This document shows positions 8,749-16,127 of a stretch of DNA of 64,000 bases, piece by piece. The DNA is from Streptomyces sp. ICBB 8177 (GTDB lineage: Bacteria > Actinomycetota > Actinomycetes > Streptomycetales > Streptomycetaceae): positions 321,024-385,023 of the forward strand of contig NZ_NSKH01000002.1 of the NCBI RefSeq assembly GCF_003144095.1. Direction: 5' to 3'. Position 1 is the first letter of the stretch; the number at the start of each line of letters is the position of its first letter. The notes beneath the pieces were generated by a model. The model was not told the origin of the DNA. It was given only the letters and a program-made list of their open reading frames with translations, and searched no databases. The position numbers and the translations under genes were made by a program.

Positions 8749-8842
8749 CCCCCGTCCACGCGCATGCCGCACCGCTTGGTCCGGTAGGCCGCCCACCCCC
8801 GTCCACGCGCACGCCGCACCGCTTGACCCGGTAGGCCGCCGA
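8749..8842. repeat. Two-copy 47-bp tandem direct repeat
   Basis: Copies at 8749-8795 and 8796-8842 match at about 43 of 47 positions (each begins CCCCCGTCCACGCGCA). They lie between the GNAT and membrane-protein gene ends and are noncoding as far as I can see. Confidence 0.85.
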
Positions 8843-8868
8843 CCGATCACCGCGTTCGCGCCCGCACG

Positions 8869-9132
8869 TCACACCGGAGGTTGCTCGCGCTCCTTCTGCC
8901 GCTTTCTGCGCATCAGGCCGACGGTGCTGAGCGTCTGCGCGATCGCCACCAGTGTCAGGACCACGCCCAGCAGCCTGCGAGACGTCGAGCCGTCACCCCA
9001 GAACTGCCAGCTGATCCAGAGCAGTCCGAAGAGAATCCAGATGACGAGGTGCGTCCGCAGCAAAGTCCAGGAACTGTCCTCGGTCGGAGTGAGCCGGCGC
9101 ATGGCGGAACTCTTCGGCGTCTCTTGTCGCAT
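8869..9132 (-). CDS. Small two-helix membrane protein
   Basis: This 87-residue hypothetical protein starts MRQETPKSSAM. It has two predicted membrane segments, HLVIWILFGLLWISWQFW and LLGVVLTLVAIAQTLSTVGL, joined by a short charged loop. A basic tail rich in Arg/Lys (MRRKRQKEREQ) suggests a cytoplasmic C-terminus. It resembles small uncharacterised membrane proteins common in Streptomyces. ATG 9132 is chosen because the upstream extension (to 9165) is unlike coding sequence. There are no operon neighbours. Confidence 0.7.
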   Translation of the reverse strand: MRQETPKSSAMRRLTPTEDSSWTLLRTHLVIWILFGLLWISWQFWGDGSTSRRLLGVVLTLVAIAQTLSTVGLMRRKRQKEREQPPV

Positions 9133-9429
9133 GCCCCGATCATGCCTGGGAACGGCGGGTACCACGTGGCAGCGCGAGGGGCGCGCGAGGAGTAGGAGGA
9201 GTGGACGCTGCCGCAGTGGCGCGCACGGGGGATGTCACCTGTGGGCGGCGGTCATCTGGGCCAGGGGCAGGGCGCCGGCTCTTGGGCGCGGGGGTTGACG
9301 GGGCCCGGACACGCGCGAGCGGGCGCCTGGACCGGCAACCTCCCCCGAGGACCGGCAGACGCCCGCGTCGTTGCGTGGCAGGACTGATGGATGACGTTAA
9401 TACGAGAAACGGCCGAAGCGGGCAGGGGC

Positions 9430-10077
9430 CTACTTCGTTGGCTTCTTGCCGGTGACGCCGAGGTGCACGAGAAGCGCCAGGTTCGGCTTCAACTCGGCCT
9501 GCTTGACGCCCCAGGACTGGAAGCCCTTCTGGTGCGCGGCCGCCGCGGCGAGCATGACGACCAGTGAACCGGCCATCGCCGCCGGGCTGACCGACTTGTC
9601 GACCTTCCCCTTGCTCTGCAACTCCTTGATGGAGTCGGTGAGGGAGTTGGTCACGGCGTTGAGGATCTTCATACGGATCTTGTAGAACCGTTTGTCCCCT
9701 TCGGCCGCTCCGAGGTCCACGACGCGCAGGATGGCGTCGTTCTTGCGCCAGAAGGTGAGGAAACCGTCCACCAGGTCCTCGGCCGTGGCGTAGGCGGACT
9801 TGCCCACCCAGTTGCGGCCGGCGACCAGATCGGTGAGGGTCGCGCCTTCCTTGGCCATGTCCTCCGCGAGTTCGAGGACGGCGCCCTCGACGTCGGGGAA
9901 GTACTGGTAGAACGTTGCGGGGGAGGTACCCGCCATCCGGGCGACGTCGATGACCTTGACGTCCCGGTACGGGTGGGTGCTGAGCATCTCGCTGAGGCAT
10001 TCGAGCAGCTTCTGCCGCGTCGCCTGCCCGCGGCGCCCGGCAACCCGGCCGTCGACGGTGCGAACTTGTCCTGTCAT
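9430..10077 (-). CDS. TetR family transcriptional regulator
   Basis: This 215-residue repressor has an N-terminal TetR helix-turn-helix (residues ~20-70: RQKLLECLSEML, then VIDVARMAGTSPATFYQYF). A long helical ligand-binding domain follows, including FWRKNDAILRVVDLGAAEGD and KFYKIRMKILNAVTNSLTD-like segments, typical of a conserved Streptomyces TetR subgroup. The ATG at 10077 begins MTGQVRTVDG. Target genes are not evident: the next gene is 260 bp downstream and on the same strand, and an 800-bp gap lies upstream. Confidence 0.9.
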   Translation of the reverse strand: MTGQVRTVDGRVAGRRGQATRQKLLECLSEMLSTHPYRDVKVIDVARMAGTSPATFYQYFPDVEGAVLELAEDMAKEGATLTDLVAGRNWVGKSAYATAEDLVDGFLTFWRKNDAILRVVDLGAAEGDKRFYKIRMKILNAVTNSLTDSIKELQSKGKVDKSVSPAAMAGSLVVMLAAAAAHQKGFQSWGVKQAELKPNLALLVHLGVTGKKPTK

Positions 10078-10884
10078 GCCGTCAGTTTACCTTCGGGTGA
10101 TCAGCGCGCGATTCGGCGGCCTGCAAATGGGGAGGGGGCTCCCCGTGACCATGAACACGCAGGTCAGCGCCGGTTACCCAGCGTGCTTCGTCAGATGCCT
10201 GATGGGCAAAGGGAACTGGGACGGCGTCGGTGGAAGGCCGTCGTCCCACGCTGCGTCATGCCACCCCGTGTGATTTCTGGGTCGTTTTATCGGGTCAACT
10301 GGACGTGGAATTGGGAGGAGCGGCGCGCGGGTCCGCTCTTGGGGGGTGCGGAATCGATCGGGGCGGCGGGACCGGTTCTCACGCGAGGCGGTTCGGTTCG
10401 GCGGTGCGGGCTGCGGGGACTGCGCGGGCTGCGCCGACTGCGCTGGCGGTGTCTACTGCGCCGACTGTGCCTCCGGTGGGCGGCGATCGTTCCTCCGTCG
10501 GCCAGTCTGGGGGCCTCGCTCGCGCCGCTCCTTCCGTGGGAGCGGGTGAGGCGTGCACGCACTCCCGCGGAAGGAGTGGCGGGTCGGGCGGGCATGCCTG
10601 ACGCGGCCGATGGGTGACGACCGGTCCGCTCCGAGGCGCCGTTCCGGGGGTGCGGCGGCGCGGATCCAGGGGTGCGGCAGGGCGCGGAGATGATGACCCT
10701 GGGGCGCCGGGCGCATCCGCTCGGAGCCGCCCCATGAGGGGGCGCGGCATGCTGGGGATAAATTGCTCACCTGTTCGAGTGGAGGTTGTCCACAGGCCGG
10801 GCGAAAGCCCTGAACGGGGATTAGCGTGGCTATCACGACATCCCCCCGGCCGAGGGGATGCCTCGCACGGGAGGAGCCACGGCC
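10078..10884. other. 807-bp region without a supported gene
   Basis: Open frames here lack start signals and family resemblance. The middle (about 10390-10470) is a degenerate run of short GC-rich repeats (CTGCGCGG/CTGCGCCGACTG). The right end (10740-10860) is less GC-rich, contains TTGTCCACAGG, and probably holds the promoter of the VOC gene. Confidence 0.5.
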
Positions 10885-11724
10885 ATGGACGCATTCGTTG
10901 CGGGGGAGCCCTGCTGGGCGGACGCGATGCTCCCCGACCTGGAAGCGGGCAAGCGCTTCTACGGAGAACTGCTGGGCTGGACGTTCGACGAGGGCGACGA
11001 CGAGCGCCACTCCTACACGCTGGCCCGCCGGGACGACAAGATCGTCGCCGGCCTGATCGCCAAGCCGGACGGGCGGATGCCCACCGTCTGGAACGTCTAC
11101 TTCGCCTCGCCCGATCTCACCGGCACGGCGGCGAGGGTCCGCAAGGCGGGCGGTCAGATCATCACCGGCCCCGCGGTGGTCGGCGAGGCGGGCTCGCTGC
11201 TGATGGCCGCCGATCCCGCGGACGCGGTGTTCGGGGTCTGGCAGGGAGCGGGGCACGAGGGCTTCCAGGAAAGGAACGGACCGGGTTCGTTCTGCTGGAC
11301 CGAGCTGTACACCCGGGACAAGGACGCGGTGGACCCCTTCTACCGGCAGGTCTTCGGCTTCGACGCTGAGCAGATCGGCCAGGCGGACGGCCCCTTCGAC
11401 TACGAGGTGTGGACCGTGAGGGGCGATCGGGAGCCGGGAGGCGAGCAGGCCGGAAAGGAGGGGGACGCGGAAGGGGAACAGAAGGTCTACGTGGGCGGCC
11501 GGATGCGCATGGGTACGGACTTCCCCGCCGAGCTGCCCTCGCATTTCGTCGTGTACTTCGGCGTCGAGGACTGCGACCGGGCGGTGGCGACGGTTCGCAA
11601 GCTGGGCGGCAAGGTCGACCGGGAGCCCCAGGACAGTCCGCACGGACGGCTGGCATCGGTCACCGACAACCAGGGCACGCACTTCACGGTGATCGACATA
11701 TCGAGTCGGACCGGGGAGGAGTAG
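10885..11724 (+). CDS. Tandem VOC (glyoxalase/bleomycin-resistance fold) protein
   Basis: This 279-residue protein has two VOC modules. The first (CWADAMLPDLEAGKRFYGELLGW to about residue 115) and the second (GSFCWTELYTRDKDAVDPFYRQVFGF onward) are of the type usually annotated VOC family or hydroxylase-like in actinomycetes. A highly charged insert (GGEQAGKEGDAEGEQ) sits inside the second module. VOC dimers bind a metal or substrate; here the function is unassigned. ATG 10885 follows GGGAGGAG at good spacing. It is monocistronic, ahead of the afsK-side repeat tract. Confidence 0.85.
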   Translation: MDAFVAGEPCWADAMLPDLEAGKRFYGELLGWTFDEGDDERHSYTLARRDDKIVAGLIAKPDGRMPTVWNVYFASPDLTGTAARVRKAGGQIITGPAVVGEAGSLLMAADPADAVFGVWQGAGHEGFQERNGPGSFCWTELYTRDKDAVDPFYRQVFGFDAEQIGQADGPFDYEVWTVRGDREPGGEQAGKEGDAEGEQKVYVGGRMRMGTDFPAELPSHFVVYFGVEDCDRAVATVRKLGGKVDREPQDSPHGRLASVTDNQGTHFTVIDISSRTGEE

Positions 11725-11973
11725 GCACCCGGGCTGGCCCTGGCTGGGTCCGCTGGGCCGTCGGCGCGGCCTGCCCCGGCTGCCCTCGCACTGCGGCGCA
11801 CCGGCGGCCCCCGGCGACACGTGCTGCGGCGGGGCCGGGGGTCCGCCGCGCTGCCGCCCCGTCGCTCCCGTGCCTCGACACCCCGTCGCCCCGTGTGACC
11901 GGCCGCTCCGGCGCCCCGACGCCCCGGCGCTCCGGCGGGCCTCGGCCCGGCGTGCATTGGCCCGGCCTCACCG

Positions 11974-12188
11974 GCTCACCGCCTACGGGCTCACCGCCTA
12001 CCGGCTCACCGCCTACCGGCTCACCGCCCTCCGGGCTCACCGCCTACCGGCTCACCGCCTACCGGCTCACCGCCTACCGGCTCACCGCCTACCGGCTCAC
12101 CGCCCTCCGGGCTCACCGCCCTCCGGGCTCACCGCCTACCGGCTCACCGCCCTCCGGGCTCACCGCCCTCCGGGCTCACCGCCCACCG
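11974..12188. repeat. Minisatellite of 14 units of two alternating types (15/16 bp)
   Basis: Fourteen uninterrupted units follow each other: type A is GCTCACCGCCTACCG (15 bp), type B is GCTCACCGCCCTCCGG (16 bp). The order is A A A B A A A A B B A B B A, with single-base variants in the first and last A units. Because unit lengths differ by one, no frame stays constant across the array, so it is unlikely to be coding. It lies within the 815-bp gap (11725-12539) between the VOC gene and afsK; the rest of that gap shows no supported gene. Confidence 0.92.
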
Positions 12189-12539
12189 GCTCGCCGCCCC
12201 CACAACCACCGTCCACCACCCCGTCGCCCCACGTCCCGCCCGCCGACATATGCCAACTAAACCGACAATCCCGCATAACAGCCCCTTTCCCTCCTTCTGT
12301 AGGTCGACTCGCCGTCTTCGGTGTAAGGGCGGGCTGCGCCGAAGTGCCCGGATGTGGTCTGACCTGCGGGTCCTTGGGGGCATGGGGTGGACGGGGGCGG
12401 GGTGCGCCGCACGGGCGCGCGCCCCAGGTTCGCAACGGGGACGTATCCCAGGAAGAATCAGCAGCCGACCCCGGGACGGTCGGCGGTGAGTGGTCGCCCG
12501 AGGCTGCAAGAATTCGGGGGACGGGGAGGTGGCAGGGCA

Positions 12540-14996
12540 GTGGTGGAGCAGCTGACGCAGCACGACCCGAGACGGATCGGTCCTTTCGAGGTCCTCGGGC
12601 GGCTCGGCGCCGGCGGCATGGGCTTGGTCTATCTCGCCCGCTCGGCGTCCGGCCGGCGCGTGGCGATCAAGACGGTGCGTGCCGAGCTGGCGGAGGACCA
12701 GCTGTTCCGGGTCCGTTTCACGCGCGAGGTCGAGGCGGCGCGGGCGGTCAGCGGCTTCTACACCGCCGCGGTGGTCGACGCCGACCCGCGGGCCGCGGTG
12801 CCGTGGCTGGCGACCGCCTACGTCCCGGCCCCCTCGCTCGAGGAGATAATCAACGAGTCGGGGCCGCTGCCCGCGCAGGCGGTGCGCTGGCTGGCCGCCG
12901 GGATCGCCGAGGCGTTGCAGTCCATCCATGGCGCGGGGCTGGTCCACCGCGACCTCAAGCCGTCCAACGTGCTGGTGGTCGAGGACGGACCCCGGGTGAT
13001 CGACTTCGGTATCGCGAGCGGGGTGTCCAACACCCGGCTGACGATGACCAACGTCGCCGTGGGCACGCCCGCTTACATGTCGCCGGAGCAGGCGAAGGAC
13101 TCGCGCAGCGTCACCGGGGCGAGCGACATCTTCTCGCTGGGGTCGACGCTGGTGTTCGCGGCGACGGGGCACGCGCCGTTCCGGGGCGCCAATCCGGTCG
13201 AGACCGTCTTCATGCTGTTGCGCGAGGGGCCCGATCTGACCGGACTGCCGGACGAGTTGCGGCCGTTGATCGAGTCGTGCATGCGGATGGAGGCCGGGCA
13301 CCGGCCCAGTCCGGCTGATCTACAGGCCCAGTTGGCGCCGCACCTGTTCTCCTCCGCGGACGACGGGGGGACGGTCTCCGCCTGGCTGCCCCCGCACGCG
13401 GTCGCGATGATCGAGCAGCGCAGCGGTCGTCGCAGTGCCGCCGCGGCGGCAGCGGCGGCGGCGGCCGGAGCGCCCGCTCGGGCCTCGGCGCCGCCACGCG
13501 GCCCGGCCGTCGGCGCTCCCCCCGGGCCCGCGCCGCACTCCGCGCCCCCCATGCCCGCGCAACCGCCCGCCCGAGGCGACCTGGTGGGCGCCGGTGGCGA
13601 CGGCGGATCGGTCAAGCTCGCGGGGAACGTGCCGATAGGGCCGGGACCGCGCGTGGCGGACGCCAAGGATCCGCGGGGCGCGGCAGCCGGCGCCGGGCCC
13701 GCGATCGACTGGTCCGCCCGAGGGCACGGCCCCGCGCCCACGAACGCCCCCGCCCGCGACGACGCCGGAGCCGACGCCCCGGCGCGGCTTGCCGACGGCG
13801 GCGCCGCCGCGCACAACGGCCGCCCTGCGACACCCCCGCACCGCGCCCCCCTCCCCGCCCAGCAGCCGGAGCCGCACCACCGCGACGTCCGCTGGCGTCC
13901 CTGGCGCTTCCGGATGTCGAACGACGTGTGGGGCACCCCGGCCGTCGCCGCCGACCGGCTCTACGTCACGTCGTTCGAGGTGCACGCGCTCGATGTGGCC
14001 ACCGGGCAGCGGCAGTTCAAGACCCGTGACGTCGCGTGGACGATGAGCGTCGAGGACGGCCGCATCCTCGCCTCGGACGGGCCGAGCCTGTACGCGCTGG
14101 GCGCCGCCGACGGCGGTGAGTTGTGGCGTACCGCGGTGGACGGCTGGGTGTACGCGCTGCGGGCGGGCGCGGGCGTGGTGGTCACCGGAGTGCGCGGCGG
14201 CGGGGTGCGGGCCTGGGACGCGGCCACCGGCGAGCCGCGGTGGGAGCGTTCCGACGCGCAGACCGACTACGAGTCACCGGACGCGGGCCCGGCCCTGGTC
14301 GACGGCGTCGTCTACTACCGGGGCGGTGGGCGGCTGTTCGCGCTCGACGCCCGCTCCGGCGCGGAGCGCTGGTCGCACCCGCTGGGCGAGGAGGCGGCCG
14401 GAACGATGCCGGTGCGGCCCGAGGTCGCCGACGGGCGGGTTCACGCGACGGTGGGCAGCCGGGTGCTGGCGCTCGGCGTCGCGGACGGCGCCGAGCACTG
14501 GCGCTTCGACGCGCCCGCGGTCCTCTTCGCGCCCCCCGCGTACGCCGCGGGTGGCGTGTACGCGGTCGACTACCTCGGCACCGTCTACGCGCTGGACGCC
14601 CGCGGCGGTGCCGAGCGCTGGCGGGTCGCCACCGAGGCCCGGCAGTCCGCCGAGCCGTTGCTGGTCACGGACGGCCTGGTCCACCTCGGCAGTGGCAGCG
14701 CGCTCTACACCCTGGACGCGGCGGCGGGGACGCCCAAGTGGCGCTTCCCGACGCAGGGCGAGGTGGTCGGCGCACCGGTCGCGGCGGAAGGCCGGCTGCA
14801 CTTCGGCTCGATGGACCACTGCCTCTACACGGTGGACGCGATCAGCGGCCAACTGCGCTGGAAGCTGGAGACCGGCGGCGAGATCACCGGAGCACCGGTC
14901 GTGCGGGACGGCGTGGTGTACGCGTGCAGCAAGGACCGCTGCGTGTACGCACTGGACGCCGGAAAGGGCACGGGGTCCCGCAGGCAGGAAGCCTGA
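12540..14996 (+). CDS. afsK: AfsK-type serine/threonine protein kinase with C-terminal PQQ-like beta-propeller
   Basis: This is an 818-residue kinase. The glycine loop is GAGGMG (24-28 region), with invariant VAIK (Lys44), HRDLKPSN (136-143), DFG (155-157) and activation loop [13 protein letters not shown]. With the GTG start at 12540 (GGGGAGG upstream), Thr168 falls in the activation loop, the position reported for AfsK autophosphorylation in S. coelicolor. An Ala/Pro-rich linker without a membrane helix leads to repeated PQQ-type blades ([45 protein letters not shown]). AfsK phosphorylates AfsR; it is convergent with the afsR/afsS genes here, as expected. A two-codon-later start is possible. 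Confidence 0.95.
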   Translation: MVEQLTQHDPRRIGPFEVLGRLGAGGMGLVYLARSASGRRVAIKTVRAELAEDQLFRVRFTREVEAARAVSGFYTAAVVDADPRAAVPWLATAYVPAPSLEEIINESGPLPAQAVRWLAAGIAEALQSIHGAGLVHRDLKPSNVLVVEDGPRVIDFGIASGVSNTRLTMTNVAVGTPAYMSPEQAKDSRSVTGASDIFSLGSTLVFAATGHAPFRGANPVETVFMLLREGPDLTGLPDELRPLIESCMRMEAGHRPSPADLQAQLAPHLFSSADDGGTVSAWLPPHAVAMIEQRSGRRSAAAAAAAAAAGAPARASAPPRGPAVGAPPGPAPHSAPPMPAQPPARGDLVGAGGDGGSVKLAGNVPIGPGPRVADAKDPRGAAAGAGPAIDWSARGHGPAPTNAPARDDAGADAPARLADGGAAAHNGRPATPPHRAPLPAQQPEPHHRDVRWRPWRFRMSNDVWGTPAVAADRLYVTSFEVHALDVATGQRQFKTRDVAWTMSVEDGRILASDGPSLYALGAADGGELWRTAVDGWVYALRAGAGVVVTGVRGGGVRAWDAATGEPRWERSDAQTDYESPDAGPALVDGVVYYRGGGRLFALDARSGAERWSHPLGEEAAGTMPVRPEVADGRVHATVGSRVLALGVADGAEHWRFDAPAVLFAPPAYAAGGVYAVDYLGTVYALDARGGAERWRVATEARQSAEPLLVTDGLVHLGSGSALYTLDAAAGTPKWRFPTQGEVVGAPVAAEGRLHFGSMDHCLYTVDAISGQLRWKLETGGEITGAPVVRDGVVYACSKDRCVYALDAGKGTGSRRQEA

Positions 14997-15018
14997 CCCG
15001 AGCATCCGTACCCGCAGC

Positions 15019-15069
15019 AGGCCGGAGGCCCGACCACAGCACCACCGGCTGTCGTCGGGCCTCCGGCCT
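15019..15069 (+). terminator. Strong hairpin downstream of afsK
   Basis: Perfect 16-bp arms (15019-15034 and 15054-15069, beginning AGGCCGGAGG) flank a 19-nt loop, 23 bp after the afsK stop codon. There is no U-tract; it may work in both directions. Confidence 0.75.
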
Positions 15070-15125
15070 GACGCGGATCGAACGCGGCGCGGCTTCGCGC
15101 GCATGAAGGAAGCGGGCATGCAAAA

Positions 15126-15162
15126 GGGGTGGCGACGGACCCCCCGGTGCCGTCGCCACCCC
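15126..15162 (-). terminator. Intrinsic terminator of the small exported peptide gene
   Basis: A 13-bp perfect stem (15126-15138 with 15150-15162) has an 11-nt loop and is followed on the minus strand by TTTTG. It lies 12 bp beyond the stop of the 15175-15327 gene. Confidence 0.8.
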
Positions 15163-15174
15163 GCTCGACTGGGG

Positions 15175-15327
15175 TCAGGGGCTGACCCAGTTCGCCGGCT
15201 GGACGTGGGCGGGGCTGACCCAGTTGTCCGGCGTGGCCGCGTTCGCCGCCGACGCCGGCAGCACGACGGCGCCGACGATGGCCGCGGTCCCGGCCACCAC
15301 GAGGGCGGCTCTGCGTATGAGGCTCAT
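15175..15327 (-). CDS. Small exported protein with duplicated (D/A)NWVSP motif
   Basis: This is a 50-residue protein with an intact start (ATG 15327, GGAG 8 nt upstream) and its own terminator. It begins MSLIRRAALVVAGTAAIVG and continues into a classical signal peptide with a likely cleavage after ASAANA. The mature part is only about 19 residues and carries DNWVSP and ANWVSP, the last ending at the stop codon. The same DNWV-x-P ending occurs in the AfsS-like protein 420 bp upstream on the same strand, so the two are probably related or co-functional. I know no characterised homologue with certainty. Confidence 0.75.
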   Translation of the reverse strand: MSLIRRAALVVAGTAAIVGAVVLPASAANAATPDNWVSPAHVQPANWVSP

Positions 15328-15467
15328 GTGGATGCTCCAGTTCCCGAGTGGTTGATGTGATCGAGGCGCATGGCAGGAAACCGGCCACGGCGCCCCCTCC
15401 GCGCCGCGGCCGGCCGCATGCTCTCCCCCTGCGCCTGCCCCGGCGTCGACTCACGCCGGGGCGGCAT

Positions 15468-15727
15468 CCCCCGTGTTTCCTGCTTCCCCCGTGAGCCGTT
15501 CGCCCGGTGATCCCCCGTGGTCACGATTCCCCCGTGCAACTCCACCCCTCGTGACCCGCTTCACCGGCTCGTACGCCCCCGTGGGCCCGCGTCCAAGCGT
15601 GGGCCCGTTCCCCCGTGGTTCCCCCGGCGCGGACCCCGTTGGTCCTCTCCGCGCCGGGGCCCCGTTCCTCATCCGGTCGCCCGGACCCCCGTGTTCCCCC
15701 GTGCTTCCCCCGTGAAAATCCCCCGTA
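15468..15727. repeat. Array of dispersed CCCCCGTG octamers
   Basis: Nine exact CCCCCGTG copies start at 15468, 15486, 15512, 15529, 15576, 15610, 15686, 15696 and 15707; a variant CCCCCGTA starts at 15720, and degenerate copies lie between. On the minus strand, the direction of afsS transcription, each reads CACGGGGG. The whole 419-bp gap 15328-15746 between the two small minus-strand genes is otherwise noncoding. Confidence 0.85.
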
Positions 15728-15746
15728 CCCAAGTGGGAGGAGACGA

Positions 15747-15929
15747 TCAGGGGTTGACCCAGTTGTCCGGCTTGATGATCGGCTTGGCGCCGGACGGAAC
15801 CTGGGTGGCCTCGCCGCTCACCGCCAGAGCCTGCTCCTCGGCCTGCCGGGGCTCCTCGACCTCCGCGTTCGGCGTGAGGGCGGCGTCCGGGCGGACGGCC
15901 TGCCCCGGGCCGGGAACGTTGTTCGTCAT
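15747..15929 (-). CDS. afsS: AfsS-like small regulator
   Basis: A 60-residue acidic protein (starts MTNNVPGPGQ, ends KPIIKPDNWVNP) sits directly downstream of afsR on the same strand, the position of afsS (63 residues) in S. coelicolor. AfsS proteins, as I recall them, carry short repeats around an Asp-Asn-His/aromatic core followed by proline. Here a single C-terminal PDNWVNP resembles that core. AfsR activates afsS transcription, and AfsS in turn stimulates antibiotic genes. ATG 15929 is preceded by GGGAGGAAC. Assignment rests on position, size and the motif; sequence identity to known AfsS looks limited. Confidence 0.7.
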   Translation of the reverse strand: MTNNVPGPGQAVRPDAALTPNAEVEEPRQAEEQALAVSGEATQVPSGAKPIIKPDNWVNP

Positions 15930-16035
15930 GGGTTCCTCCCGTTGGGTTGTTCTTCGCCTGCGCACCCGCCTGGTGGCGACCCCCGTGCGTCACCAGGCGG
16001 GGCACGCGGTGCGATGTGATGGAATCCTGGCAGCG

Positions 16036-16056
16036 GTCGATAATCAACCGATAAAC
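16036..16056 (-). promoter_or_regulatory. Candidate AfsR (SARP) operator of afsS
   Basis: On the minus strand TTATCGG and TTATCGA form direct heptamers whose starts are 11 bp apart. Eight bp after the second comes AGGATT, a plausible -10. Direct repeats one helical turn apart, about 8 bp from the -10 element, are the standard SARP binding arrangement. The site lies between the afsR stop and the afsS start, about 107 bp before the latter. Confidence 0.5.
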
Positions 16057-16127
16057 GAGCTCGGCGAGCCCTTTGACCTGCCGTTCGCCCCGGGGTCCCG
16101 AACGGTCGGCGTGCGGATCCCGGCGGC

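Noticed and set aside
8749-12188. CRISPR-like interpretation of the tandem repeats
   Set aside because: Units are directly adjacent with no unique spacers and no cas genes are present.
11684-12260. Repeat proteins apparently encoded by the minisatellite (TGSPP, LTAYR or GGEPV repeats in different frames)
   Set aside because: All frames are open, units of 15 and 16 bp break any one frame, and no start signal exists; the tract is treated as noncoding DNA.
15967-15999. Inverted repeat CGCCTGGTG...CACCAGGCG in the afsS leader
   Set aside because: A 9-bp stem with a 15-nt loop could be a leader hairpin, but it is weak evidence alone and lies downstream of the proposed promoter.
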